Shown here piece by piece: positions 1-11,530 of a DNA stretch of 64,000 bases. Where the stretch lies: NCBI GenBank assembly GCA_027924585.1, contig BSBM01000252.1, forward strand, positions 3,658,001-3,722,000, read 5' to 3'. The DNA comes from Larix kaempferi. Taxonomy: Eukaryota > Streptophyta > Pinopsida > Pinales > Pinaceae. The notes under the pieces are model-generated. The model saw only the letters and a program-made list of their open reading frames with translations. It did no database searches and was not told the origin of the DNA. The position numbers and the translations under genes were made by a program. How positions within the stretch are numbered: position 1 is the stretch's first letter; each line of letters starts with the position of its first letter.

Positions 1-2380
1 CTTTCATCGCCCCTCCTCATGTCATTATTCCAACTGTCGCATGTCTACTTCTAGCTTCTGTCGATATCAACTGCACATATGATGGCGCATTCTGATTATT
101 CTGGTTCTGGTTCTGGGGTGGATGCTTAGTTTTTCATTTCGCAATGAGCTGAGGGCAGTCCTCTACGCTATGATCTACAGCATTGTAGTATGTACACTGT
201 GACGCTGGGTTGGGACAATCTCTCTGGTAGTGCCCCTGTTGTTCACAATTGTAACAGATGATTGGTCCTCTTCAATGTACAGTAGCTCCTTCGCATCCCA
301 TACCGGCACCTCAGACTCCACGGAATCCTCCCCTGAAACCTTCGCGTGGTGGTCCATATTTTTTATACTACGGTTTCCCGTACTGTAGTTGCTGGTATTG
401 TTGCTTCCCATACTATGGCTGGTCATACGACGATGGTAGATACTGCGGGTGCCCATACTACAGTTGCCCATATTGCCGCTGGTCATATTGTTGCGGTTGA
501 TTAAACTGCGGTTGTGGCTGGCTATACAATGGTTGTTGTTGCACCGCCGGAAGCCCTTCTCCCTTCATAAAGTATGTGTCAACTATCCGATCTTGTAGCA
601 AGTCATAGGCCCGACATTCCTTCGCATCATGGCCAACCAATCGGCAGAACTTGCAATATAAGTTTGTTGTCTTTAACACCATCTTTTGCAGATATACACA
701 TTCCTCCGGTCGATGCCCTCTGGTCTAATAGACAGGACACCATGGCATGCCTCCTTGATGAAGGGGTTTTGGTGCCCCTGGCTGCAAATATTCACAAAAT
801 TCTGGACAATTGTCCTTATGGTGCCCCTCACCTCTGCATCTGGTGCACCATATGTCTCCGCGGGTTTCCTTTCCCTTCTTGATATCCTCCAATTGAAGTG
901 TTAAGTTAGCCAACTGCGCCTAGACTCTGTCCATTCATATCCCTTCTTCACCGATTGATGAAGCCTCTAGCTTCATTGTAATTTCCAATGCTTCCGCCTG
1001 TGTCGCAACTTTTTGTTGCATCAATGGTCCTCGGATATGTAGTACCAGTCCTGCAATGAACCATTCTTTGTGTTGTAGCTCATTTATCGGGAAACTCACT
1101 TTTGCTATCAGTATCTGATACGGTTGATTGAATTCCCACACTAATTCATTTGGGAATTGCTTAATCTCCTTAAGTTCAGTGACATATTGTGACTCAGATT
1201 TTGGTTTTCTAAATTCGTCAATCATCGCTGCTCTGACCTACACCAATGTTTTTGCTGCTTTTCCCACTAGAACATTTACAAACTTCATGTACCAGTGTAA
1301 TGCCCAACTCCTAAGGGTCGTCGCTAGCTGTCCCATCTTAATAGTGTTGTCTTGGACCTACTTCACAGTCCAGACTGCTTCGCATATGAACCAATACTTT
1401 TCAGGATCCTATGTCACATTCCCCTAGAAGGTAGGCATATTCACCTCGTCTTCCATCCTAACGTTTCTACTATTGTTGTTTACTGAAGCGCTACTCTTAC
1501 CGCTGCACATAGGGAAACTCTGCGAGTAATTTCGATTTCTTCCTATACAATTCGGAGTAGTGCACGGGGTTGAAGGAATGTTGTAACTTACAATTTGTCC
1601 TCCTTCTACTTCTGGGGTAGTCTAGTCGACGTCTCCTTCACAATAAGATCGCTTCCTCCCTTGTGGTCCTGTTTCATAGTTCTATGTTCCGGTCCTCTCA
1701 GGAGACTCTCTCTCAGTCCTCCTCTTCTTCTCAGGAGGCCAGAATATTTCTCCATTCCTCAAGGTACCACACTCTTCGTCAACTTCCCTTAGAAATTTGT
1801 CGTCGCTCATGTCCATATAACCCACATATTTCTGTCAAATCTACATTTATGCGATACCTTCAACCTCCACACACCGATTTTTCTACTCATCGAAAAACAT
1901 CCTCAATATTCCTTTTTCGCAAACGAGCATCTTAATCCATAGTTTTAATGATAATAGGAACCTTCCTCTTGGCCCCCTAAAGAAGTTCCTCTCAGCGTCA
2001 TTGTACGACTTGATAGTATCTACTGCAAACTCAGTCACGTATCCTTTGAGGATACTATCCACCCAAAAATCAACAGCTCGTGATATCTTGTTATTGACTT
2101 GCTTCAGCTATCAAACCAACTCTGGGGTCCAACAGTCAGGTTCAGTCTTCTAGCAGTGATTCTTTTGGAATGTCAGCTGTGCTAACCACTCATGCAGCAA
2201 CACTGGGAATTCACAGAAGAATATTTCAAGGATAACCGAGTAGATTTATCTTTGTAGCCAACTGATCGTTGTCTGTTTAGGATCTCGCTTCTTGCTTTCT
2301 GCAAATTCCTATGCCTTCTTATCAAACCACTCCTAGATCTCTGGTTTCGTTGGATGCCATAGCATATCTTCTCTTTTTTC
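1..2380 (-). pseudogene. G Gag polyprotein with five zinc knuckles, stop-riddled
   Basis: Gag would form the virus-like particle and bind the element RNA. The capsid-like part (about 1400-935) includes AAMIDEFRKPKSESQY and FPNELVWEFNQPY. Five knuckle units with C-x2-C-x4-H-x4-C spacing follow at 847-806, 739-698, 655-614, 256-215 and 196-155. Units 1, 3 and 4 are intact; units 2 and 5 have Tyr for the second Cys, and unit 2 also has a stop. All five lie in one reading frame, so decay is by stops, not frameshifts, in this part. Between units 3 and 4 lies a Q/Y/P-rich disordered stretch. The N-terminal part (2380-1400) is readable only with several stops. Confidence 0.7.
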
Positions 2381-2388
2381 TTCCTCAA

Positions 2389-2407
2389 GGTCCCAACAAC
2401 GGAACCA
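2389..2407 (-). other. G primer-binding site, tRNA-Asp-like
   Basis: Two bases after the LTR end the minus strand reads TGGTTCCGTTGTTGGGACC. It resembles the tRNA-Asp site used by many plant gypsy elements (TGGCGCCGTTGCCGGGGA) with about five changes, three of them C to T. The assignment is tentative. Confidence 0.4.
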
Positions 2408-2409
2408 TT

Positions 2410-3017
2410 TGTTGACGCTGCGCCTATCGACAGGGTTTCACTTCGTACTATCGCCAACAACCTACCAACCCAAACTCGCTTATGCACTGGCCCAGAAAGG
2501 TGTAACCCTTTCCAGCAACACTTGCGGAGCAAATTCAGTCTCACCTAAGATGGATAAGGGGGGTGTTGGAACCAATTTTCTGCAATGAAGTTGAGGATAT
2601 GCTTTCAACACACATCACCAGAGATTATAACATTCGTAGCATACTACTAACTCATCATTCGCATATTAAGTCATTCACAGATAACAACATATTCAACCTA
2701 CTTATTAATATTAACAGCATATCTTAAACCCATAACACATTCGCATCAAAGATACTCTAAATCATTCACATTCATCATCACATAAAACGAGAGACATAGA
2801 TTACACCTTAACCGAACATCTGCATTCGTTCACTAACACTACGAAATGAACCACGCAAAAACTGTCAATACACCATGTTGCGGATAAAAAACAAACCCCA
2901 AAAGATATATATTCGATCATCAAAAACTGGATGCCCTTAGGAATACAATCCTACTCTATTTATATGCTTCTATTTGTTTACAAAATGCTCCACATGACCA
3001 AATTAACTAATCTAACA
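2410..3017 (-). repeat. G 5' LTR (608 bp)
   Basis: Minus-strand LTR starting TGTTAGATTAG at 3017 and ending CGTCAACA at 2410. The inner end is set by the adjacent primer-site-like sequence. The outer end is set by the TG next to unrelated gag remnant sequence; it is less certain because the partner LTR is not in the window. It carries a TATA box and an AT-rich middle. Confidence 0.6.
2957..2964 (-). promoter_or_regulatory. TATA box in G LTR
   Basis: TATAAATA on the minus strand, inside the LTR about 55 bp from its outer end, the usual place for the core promoter of an LTR retrotransposon. Confidence 0.6.
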
Positions 3018-3839
3018 ATTATTGTGCTTCCGCGAACTCAAGGAATGGTCCTTCTTTCGTGGAATGACCCTTTTGCACTTGTCGGCTTCCACACTTCCTG
3101 TGGACTTATCCCATGCCAACACCATGATGCGTCCTGATGTCAACTTTTGCTTCCATCTTAAATAGATACTAGGAAGGAATATTGGTACTAGAAATCGACT
3201 TCTCTTTCTCAGACTCTTTTGCCAGCTGCTTTTATGGATGGATTTTATCTTTTCATTTCCCCTTTGACTTAAATTTGAGATAGAGCCTCCAAGATCCCCG
3301 AAAGGTACAAAATTGTTGTCCAGATTCACCATGAGGATGGACATGTTGTATGAGATATCGACAACTTGTATCTCTAGCTTCGTAAATCGCTGCTCATAAT
3401 TGTCTCCCTCTCCTTGAATAAACTTGTCCTCCATGGCTAGGTTTTGAATAATTTTTTTTAACAACTACTAGATTCTACTGTTACCCAAAAAACCCAAAAT
3501 AAAATTGCTCTTATACAAATATGATCTGTAAATTGTCATGGATATTCCACTCGAACAGTTCGTCACAAGGGATCTTACCACTAGTTCTTTTCATTATATT
3601 GTTTTTAAAACTACAAGATAAATCATAGAACAAGAAATACAGAATCCACATGCATTCAAAAAATAATTTATGATGGGAAAACCCCTATGGAAACAATCCC
3701 AGCTACAATGAGGATTATTCCTTTCTCTTTTATGTAGAATGAAAATACAAAAGTAAATCGATACTCACAAAGGAGTTACCTTGGACACTATGGCCTGAAT
3801 GGGTGATCCAGAATCTATTGATCCCTCTGTTATGCTTCA
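3018..3839 (-). pseudogene. Remnant I: N-terminal gag-like fragment and upstream sequence
   Basis: A minus-strand open frame at 3464-3012 begins MEDKFIQGEGDNYEQRF and reads like the coiled N-terminus of a plant retrotransposon Gag. In another frame near 3160 there is MEAKVDIRTHHG, as in gypsy Gag proteins, so a frameshift is likely. Upstream (3465-3839) is AT-rich and shows no gene; it could be leader or LTR of the same relic. G appears to be inserted at 3017 and E at 3840. Identity is weak. Confidence 0.4.
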
Positions 3840-4593
3840 TGTTAACACCCAAAAATTGTTCACCTTGCTCATCCCCCTAGTCACATAACCCATTTATCCC
3901 TTTTCCCTACATTTTTGGCCTCCAAAAACCCAAAATGTTTGGCCTCCAAAAACCCAAAAATCCATAAGTTGGTAACCAAATGGGCAAAAAATCATTAAAT
4001 TCCTCCAAAAAGTCAAAATCCCCTCCCCCCCAAAAAAGGGGAAATTATTCAAAATAAAGGAAAAAGGAGGGAAAACTCAAAATACAACAAAACAATACTA
4101 GTGGTTTCCCAATACCATGGGTCAATACTCCACCACCCAAAATTGCTATAAAAAGGTGACGGAGACCCCCCATTTCAGATGAATCATTCACTCTTCCCTA
4201 CCGAAACTCTGGCAAAATTGCTATTGAACTCTAGCCTACCTCTTTGATCTTTTGTTCCCATTTAGTTGAGTTTTGGCCACCATTTGAGAATTCGGAGAAG
4301 AGAGAGGAACCTTGGAGACCCAGAGCACTACTCTTCGTACAGGTGCAAGGGTCCCCACCTACTCACCTTTTGAGTTAAATATCCATTATAAACCATTTTT
4401 GATAGAACAATACAAAATCAATATTTGATTCATGGGTTCGTGTTTGTTTGTTATGTTACTGTAGTAATTGTTTAGATTAGATTTTAAATTTTATTTGCAC
4501 TCACACACTATCCATTCACAAGCTGTTACTAAGGGTTCCATAATCCTTAGCAGGTTCCTTTTTCCACTAGATGGTGTGAAAACACTAGCTACA
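3840..4593 (+). repeat. E 5' LTR (754 bp)
   Basis: Starts TGTTAACACCC and ends CTAGCTACA, as does the D 3' LTR (44564-45292). The two share the flanks of the TATA box and a block of the form CTAAGG...CCTTAG...AGGT near the end. The upstream 5 bp, CTTCA (3835-3839), would be the target duplication; its partner is outside the window. Confidence 0.85.
4147..4156 (+). promoter_or_regulatory. TATA box in E LTR
   Basis: TATAAAAAGG, about 300 bp into the LTR. The D LTR has TATAAATA at the corresponding place. Confidence 0.6.
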
Positions 4594-6331
4594 ATTTTTG
4601 GTGACTCCAACCAGGTCGATTCCCATCAATCTGTGGTTTGGTATGATCAGTAGTTATTTTTAGTTTTGTACTTTTAGTTTTGCTTGCATTTTAATTTTTT
4701 GGCCTATCCTTGCACCCTGTACTTGCAGATCTATCCCTTGCCATCACAGTACCTTTCATTATTTCCATTTTAACGGCCCGACCCGCGTTTGTAGGTACCT
4801 TTTTTGCGCTGCAGAGTACGACTTTACGCCAGTAAACTGTGGCCCGGGCGTGACTTTCAGACCACAACTCGCACCTCGAGCGTGCTTTTCGGCTTCAAAC
4901 CTGCACCCCACAATCACTTCTGAGCTTGAAACCCATACTCCAATCACTCTTCCGAGCCTATAACCTGTGCCGCCAATGCATATTTTTGCTTGACACACGT
5001 GCCCCAACCGCTCCTTTCCCGCCTAGACTCGTGCCCTTTTTCTTGAGTTTTTTTTTTCCGGCGTGATATTTTTATAGTCTACGCCACCTAAAGTGCGACA
5101 TTTCCCTTAAAAGACGTGTCCTACACCTTTTTTTTTCCTCTTTTATTCATCTTGGCTGCACCAAAAATCTCTTGTTTGCTTGCACCCATTTTCCATTGGT
5201 ATTTTTCTATTGTTTTCTTGTTGTAGCATTTGAGACATTTCAGTGTGTGTGCATCCTTAGTGCATTTCTACCTCTTGTATTATATTTCAGCGTGCTCATT
5301 GACTGCATACCTTTCATAGTAGTTAGTACTTTTATTCGAAAAAGCAAATGAAAAAGTTTATTTCAGTTTCAATTGTTTATTTTATCATTTACTTTTGGCA
5401 TATATTGGGTTTACACCACTTGTGCACCCTCACACTCCCTATAATTCAAGTGAGACTAAAATTGGCTTAACTAAACACACACTAACCCCACTTAGGCACC
5501 CAAAAACAACTTTGCATCTAGGTAGGACATTGTGTTTAGGAATCCAAATAGCACCTCGTTTTTCATACACATTTGAGACATAGTTGTTGTCCTTTAGGGA
5601 GCCAGAATCCCCTATTATTTATTGGTATAGTTGACATCAATTTTTCGGAGGGCCTCTCCCTTAGGAGGGAAAGTGGCAAGACTGGTTCTTGAAGTATGAG
5701 TGGAATACTGCTCTCCACTATATACTGAAGGACACCAACTCATTTTTCTCATCGTGCATGTTGGCCCCCATACCGGGTGTGTGACGACCAAAGAACTGAA
5801 GCTGCAGGACACCTTTTCGGATGGTCCATGAACGAGGTAGCTTATTTTTTATTCTTCTAAGACTCTTTTAACTGGAATCCCTCTCGGTAGGGGGATATCC
5901 TTTAGTTGTTTGGTTCTACATTTTGTATTTCCTAACTGCGGATTTCATCACCCTGTAGGGATATGATATGTGTGAACTTCCATATCTTTTAGATAGGTGT
6001 TTGCATGCTCCTATACCCCCCTAGGTTAGTGAGTCTTTTTTCTTTCTAGGAGTGTTTTATTTGGTATTATGACCATTTTTCCACTGCTCCACCTGCTGTA
6101 GCACACTCTTGTACTAAGTGTTTTTGAGCTTGTTGTTGGCCCGAGTGTCGTCTTTTTGCAAGCTCTCCTTTTGCACGCACAGTTGCACTAGGATTTTTGA
6201 GCATTTTATCTCCCACAACTCTTTAGCAATTTTACACCTATCACCATTGATTCACCATGACACTCTCGCCTCCTATGAGGGAAATCCTCCCAGTACGGTC
6301 CATTAGAACCCACTCGCCACGCTTCCTTGAG
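4594..6331 (+). other. E primer site and untranslated leader
   Basis: TGGTGACTCC at 4599-4608 matches the first ten bases of the tRNA-Arg site with one C-to-T change; the remainder is degraded. The leader has a CG-rich island at about 4770-5040 with imperfectly repeated short words (for example GGGCGTGACTTT and GAGCGTGCTTTT), placed like the motif islands of A, B and C. The rest is T-rich. No long ORF is convincing. The gag start may lie just before the A insertion. Confidence 0.55.
6327..6331. other. Target-site duplication of element A, left copy (TTGAG)
   Basis: TTGAG directly precedes the 5' LTR of A. The same five bases follow the 3' LTR at 60466-60470. This proves that the two LTRs 53 kb apart belong to one insertion. 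Confidence 0.95.
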
Positions 6332-7259
6332 TGTTACATCGTAATCTTCCACCCTGTGAGCATCAGCATTATTTGGCCTGTAGGATCCATTTCAGTGACT
6401 CAGACCCACTTATATCCTTTAGAGATACTTTTTTCCCTATTTTTATTCCTACCCGCATGTTGCATCACTATAGCATGCGTACCCACGAGTTGCATCACTA
6501 TAGCCTGCAAGTATCAAGTAAAATGGTAAAAACTACTATTAATTACTTTTTACTCCCAAAATACGGTCATTGGGTGACCTTTGGCTCTCCATCTGCCCGA
6601 GTAACATCTTGATGTGTCATTTCACCTACCTTTGAGAGGGCTATATATTGAGCACATATGGCTTATGGACGGGAGGAAGAAGAGAATAGAAAGAGAACTC
6701 TAGTGGATTTTTTCCCTATCTTGAGTCTGCACTCATTGATCCTTGTAGTTGTGAACCCTTTATGTTCACCTTCCAAACTCCTATCTAGTTTGAGTTTGCC
6801 ATTCATGGAGGATTGAATTGGTGGAGGCACAAGTGGATTGATCTAGATCTTGGTTCAGATTGGTTGTCGGCAAGAGATCGTAACACTTTGTACTTCTTCT
6901 TGTTCATTGGTAGAAATACTCATATTCTCGTCCATCATGTTGTGAATGTTGTTTATTATACATTGGGTTACATTTGCTTGTGATATTATGGACCATTGTT
7001 ATTGATAATGTTAATGCCATTTATATATTATATGTATTTGTTGGATATTGGCTGTCAAGACTAATTTACACATTTCAAGTGCATGGATTGAAAGCTCCAA
7101 TGGGGATCTACTTCAAATGCTTGGATCGAGGTTGGTTACATTTCTTGATTATCTTAACATTATCATTTATAATAGAATTGTTTTGAGAATTGAGTTGGTT
7201 TCTGGTAGTCATCTGTCTGTTGTGGTATTCCCAAGCCATAGTGAGTTTTCTCCAATACA
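6332..7259 (+). repeat. A 5' LTR (928 bp)
   Basis: Starts TGTTACATCG, ends CCAATACA, and matches 59539-60465 over its full length. The core promoter TATATATT is at 6642-6649. The A-family motif island (GCATCACTATAG next to CCCGC or CCACG words) is at 6461-6515, about 130 bp upstream of the TATA box. Confidence 0.95.
6461..6515 (+). promoter_or_regulatory. A-family motif island in the 5' LTR
   Basis: Two GTTGCATCACTATAG copies flank a TACCCACGAG word; the stretch 6499-6513 is a decayed form (TATAGCCTGCAAGTA) of the palindrome TATAGCCCGCGGGTA. That palindrome is intact in the 3' LTR (59706-59720) and in intron 1 of A's antisense gene (38481-38495). The two changes are C to T and G to A at CG-containing words. 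Confidence 0.6.
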
Positions 7260-7263
7260 GAAA

Positions 7264-7281
7264 TGGTGACTCCACTGGGGA
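7264..7281 (+). other. A primer-binding site (tRNA-Arg)
   Basis: TGGTGACTCCACTGGGGA lies four bases after the LTR. It equals the perfect tRNA-Arg complement seen in B and C (TGGCGACTCCGCTGGGGA) except for one C-to-T and one G-to-A change. It is complementary to the 3' end of plant tRNA-Arg(ACG), the known primer of several Tat/Ogre elements. Confidence 0.85.
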
Positions 7282-8206
7282 AAACATCCATGTTTGGGAA
7301 ATTGTTTGAGCATTAGTCCATAATTAGAGTTTTTGTTTATCGAAGCTCTGTGTCACTGATTGGCCGTTAAGATACACTATAGAAAACTTGCTTTTTCTGA
7401 GCCCTTGGACTCTTTATTTGCCAATTTTTCTTTCCTCACCCATAGGCTAGCTTAGCTCAGCTCGCATATACCCACCTCTGTTTGCTCTATTGCTCGCGGG
7501 TACCCCCAGGTATTCCTTCGACAGTAGCGTGTAACTCTGGCTTTTGTTGGTTTATGGCTATTGGTTGTTGCTGGGTTGGATTTGTTGATTCCTGAGTCTT
7601 TGTTGGCCTCTTTCTTGACTATTTCATGCCTTGGTTGTGACCAGATCTCTTCATTTCTCTTGGTTGAGCCTTCTTGGTTTTTTACCAATCTTTGGATTTA
7701 GCCTCTTGGTTTTTTCCTTTTGAGCTCTTTCCTTTGGCTGAGTCTTGCTGTTTAAGATCTATTGGGTTGTCTTAGTGATCTTCTCGGCACTTCAGTGACT
7801 GAATAGTAGGATTTTGCTTGCATTTTTTCATTCCATATATATTGAAAAAATACAAAAATATACATATAGTTTTTTGCATTTTCCTTCTTGTTTATAAGCG
7901 AAAATACAAAAATATTTTACTTTCATGTACTGCATCTTACATTGAGTTCTTGTTGCCTTCATTTAGGTTCTGCTTGTGCATCGAAAAGATAAAAGTTTGC
8001 ATCTTTATTTCAGAATCATTGGTTGATTTTGCATATTAGTGACATTGTTTTATTGGATAGATGAGTCTAGGATTGGACGATTTTGCATAATATTGAATCT
8101 ACACATTGCTAGTTTCACGATCATATCCCTTGAGTAATCACAACCACTAAAATTAACGCTTAATCTTAAAATTGATTAGACTGATTTTATTTATAGGGTA
8201 CACCAA
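7282..8206 (+). other. A untranslated leader with motif island and likely 3' splice site
   Basis: No convincing ORF. At 7461-7507 are words of the A-family motif, including CGCGGGTACCCCC at 7495-7507. At the end a pyrimidine-rich tract leads to AG at 8205-8206 followed by GGTACACCAACTGG; the same junction occurs in B (16466-16467) and C (47738-47739). This suggests a leader intron, whose 5' splice site I could not place. Confidence 0.5.
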
Positions 8207-9985
8207 CTGGCATAGGTTTAGAGTCTTGGAATAGATCATTGTGAGTTAACAATCCAAGACTACTAGACGAAACATTAGGTGTCTGACCAGGGAGTGGAGG
8301 AATCCATGGTATAGATCGGTGTTCTCGGGAAGCTCTACTCAATCCAGAGTTAAGCACGAATGATACTGTTCCTGCCAACATATACCACATACTTTTGCGT
8401 CCATTGCCGCCGCTAGTAATTCTAATGTAGGGGGGGGAATATTTCCTATCCACATGGATATCACACCACAAACCCTGCTACTAATCACACCAATGTTGGG
8501 GTTGGGAATACTTCTCATGATTTTGGTCACCACACGACTGCTCAAGCTAATCCTAATGATGGGGGTGGGAACATACCATACCATTATGGTCATTACAACA
8601 TGGTTCCCACTATGAATAGTACATACATGCCCCATACTCATGGTGGCAACCCTTACTACAACACAGTCGGTGCTGGCCACCAGTATCACCCACCACCCCA
8701 ATATGGTGCCCAAAACACGCATATACCTACTTACTCTTAAATGGGTTAGGCAAGAGGAGGTTATCAATCTTATGGCCATGGGAAAGCTTATGGTCCGTCA
8801 GGTCCTTATCATCAGTAGTTTAATCCTCATGGCCAAAATTTTGGTCCATCTTATAACACAGTTCCGTTTAACCAACCTTTTATGGGAGCTTATAATCAAG
8901 CTTTCCAGCTGTAGCTCCCGTTCCTTTCACTATTGAATCTCATGGATCTTTCGAAGCTCACAAATGATCCGGTGTGTCACGACCCTACTTGGCCCCCGGT
9001 CCCTATCAAGCTCCCTTTGAACATTCCAAATTTTGAGGGGAAAGATGGTGAGGACCCGGGAGATCATGTCATGACGTTTCACCTTTGGTGCTCCTCCAAC
9101 TCTTTGAATCATGATTTCATTAGATTACGACTCTTTCAATGCACCCTCATGGGGGCACCCGCAAAGTGGTATGTCGAGTTTCCAGGGAACACCTATAGGG
9201 GATTCAACGAGATTGCTTCGATTTTCTTAGACCATTTCCAGTTACCGGTTCGTTATGATACTGGTACCGAGTTGTTGTCCACCTTCCGTCAGAATAAGGT
9301 TACACATATTTTTGACCACGTTCAAGAGTGGCGTCAGCAGAAAAGATTAGTGAAAGCCAACATTCCTCCAGAGTTCCTTTTGTTATGGTTCCTCACGTCT
9401 CTACTCCCATACATTTCTAAGGATGTTTCGATGTCCAACATTATGACTGAGGAACAAGCTATCTTGAAATTCCAGCAGTTAGATCTACTTTATTCTTAGT
9501 CTAGCATTTTGTATGACATTATTCTTGATGCACCGAGAACAAGACATGAGCCTACGTCAGTTCCTGTACCACATGCCGATGGCATCATGGGGTCCGCATG
9601 CACTCACCCTGTATACATGGTAGCTAATCAAATGAAAAATTTGTCGCTAAACCAGTCTGCTCCCGGATAGGTTAACACCATGTCCACTTCCACTCCATCG
9701 TTTGATGTACAAAATGTGCAATCAATGAAACCGTTGGGTAACCAGCAACCTGGTGGTAAGAAAAAGGGGAGAAACAATCATAGGGGTGGAAACAATGAAA
9801 GTAATAACAATAGCAATCGTAATACTCCTCGTAAAGAGAATGCCAACCCTCCTAGAGAAGGCGGTAATGCTGGCGAGGATAGTAAACCTAGGCGTAAGGT
9901 GAAATTCCCTTACAAGCTTTGTGGGGAGGATCATCTTACTCACTTATGTCCTCGAATTGAAGAAGCATCGAAGCATTTGGCATAG
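8207..9985 (+). pseudogene. A Gag
   Basis: Structural protein. A low-complexity N-terminus rich in Gly, Asn, Tyr and Pro (about 8460-8920) is followed by the Gag capsid domain with DLSKLTNDPVCHDPTWPP, FEGKDGEDPGDHV, HLWCSSNSL and LVKANIPPEFLL, homologous along its length to B and C. A basic Asn/Lys-rich linker leads to the knuckle YKLCGEDHLTHLCP (about 9910-9951); B has CKIC where A has YKLC, so the first zinc ligand is lost. In-frame stops include those at 9497, 9668 and 9983; several are CAG to TAG when compared with B. Confidence 0.85.
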
Positions 9986-9994
9986 AGCCCAGCT

Positions 9995-11530
9995 GTGTTG
10001 AAGGATCCCCTTCCTCATCATCAAAACATGGCTTCGTATGCTCCCACCACTGGTTATGGTACTAATGAAATGTCAACGTCTTCTTCCAATACTAGTGGTT
10101 ATGGATGTGTGAATATGGTTCTGTCGGAGGTTTGTGTTGCTACTTGCCAGCGCGATTATGGTGCACCACAACCTACTTTGGGGAATGAGCCTCCCCCTCC
10201 CCCTAACAATTCCTTGCATATCGAGAAGCCCTCCATTATGCTGCGAATACCGAAAGGTGTTCTCAAGTGCTCCACGCATAATCCCAATGCTCGAGCCGCC
10301 CAGAACTACTCCATTGTAGAAGATCTGGGTCAAACTCCGTGTGCCATGTCGGCTCTTGAAGTTTTGAAAGCCTGTCCTTCTCAGAAGCATGCCCTTTTGA
10401 GTGCATTAGGAGTTCAAGATGGGGGAAATCCTAGTGTTATCAAGTTCGATACTATTGATGTCTAGCCTCGCTTACCTTACCACGTGGCTTTTCAAATCCA
10501 GGTGGTTTTCCTTAAGAGCTTTGTCAAACATACTATGGTTGATGAAGGTGCCTCCACGTCAGTAATTTCATTAGCTTGTTGGAAAGCCCTTGGCTCTCCT
10601 CCTCTACTCGCGTCTAGAACTACATTCACTGCATTCGATGGTAGATCTTTTACACTGCATGGAATTATCCCTTCCCTTGTTGTCTCCTTGGGAGGTAAGT
10701 CTGTGCCTATTGAAGTCGAAGTGGTTGATGTGCCCATCGACTACAACGTTTTACTGGGTCGAAACTGGATGTACGCTATGAATGCTGTCGCGTCTACTGT
10801 ATTTAGAGTTATCTGCTTTCCCCATGAAGGAAAGATTGTGACGATCGATCAGCTAGATTATGTTGGCACTCCTTCCATAGCATCCACGGGATCTGTAGTC
10901 CTGCAAGTTTCTAATTCTCAGCCGGCAACTGGGAACATAGGTGTTGGAATGTACCCTTCATTGATGGGAACTTTTAATCATTCTGCGCCTGTGAATTTTA
11001 TTGGAACCATTACCGACAATGCGTCTCCTCCTTCAAATAATATGTTATTCCGGACCTCCTATTTAGATGATCCATGGACTTTACCATCCATGAGTTCCAC
11101 GTTTGGAGACATTGCGCATGTCAGGATGTCTATGCCTTTATCTGTAGCGGAGCTCGCTTATGATCATATCCAACAAACCACTATAGATCTGGATCTATCT
11201 TCTTCCTAGACAGTTGAAGAAGATCCCGTTACGCTGCCAGTTTGGGCAGTCAACTCATCTTGTTCCCACGATTGCCTTGATGATACTTTACCATCTAATG
11301 AAGCTGTCCTCGAGGCCATGTGTGGTAGTGAGAGTCCATGGGAAGATATGCACCATCGCTCTTATTTCCTTCCCAACCTCAAGCTCATTGAGCAAGAGCA
11401 TTTTAGGATGACTCTAGCAGAGATGGTTGGTCACCCTGTGGCTTTTTTGGAGTCGCATGATGTTTTTGCGGAGGGGAATATGGCCAATATTTCCCCAACC
11501 ACTTCGATCAACATATCTCACACTCTCTGA
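9995..11530 (+). pseudogene. A protease region
   Basis: An aspartic protease of the retropepsin type that would process the polyprotein. Conserved block IPKGVLK...HNPN, then the active-site loop VDEGASTSVIS (about 10540-10572; family form D-[ST]-G-A, here D-E-G-A) and the later hydrophobic-Gly motif LLGRNW. It is in the same reading frame as Gag and RT, with stops at 10463, 11207 and 11528 and no net frameshift. Confidence 0.8.

Larger units (their letters stand above)
1..3017 (-). mobile_element. Element G: Ty3/gypsy-type LTR retrotransposon, 5' part
   Basis: Read on the minus strand this is a 5' LTR (3017 to 2410), a primer-site-like sequence, and a degenerate gag running off the left edge of the window. 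LTR ends are TG and CA. The LTR shares blocks with the LTRs of F and F2 at the right edge, for example a stretch with GGCCCAGAAAGG followed by TTTCCAGCAACAC (plus strand). G, F and F2 are therefore probably one superfamily, different from the Tat-like elements in between. The 3' end lies outside, so no target duplication can be checked. Lineage is not resolved. Confidence 0.75.
3840..6331 (+). mobile_element. Element E (Tat-like Ty3/gypsy), 5' LTR and leader
   Basis: The outermost element of the nest. Its 5' LTR starts TGTTAACACCC, the same start as the D LTR, so E and D are related families. A degenerate tRNA-Arg primer site follows. E is interrupted after 6331 by element A and continues at 60466 with its gag. 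Its 3' end is not in the window because F interrupts the gag at 61152. Confidence 0.85.

Noticed and set aside
2410-3464. G as a tandem element (internal sequence on both sides of one LTR)
   Set aside because: The fragment right of the LTR looks like the N-terminus of a different Gag, not like the G 3' end. Simple insertion of G into an older element explains it better.
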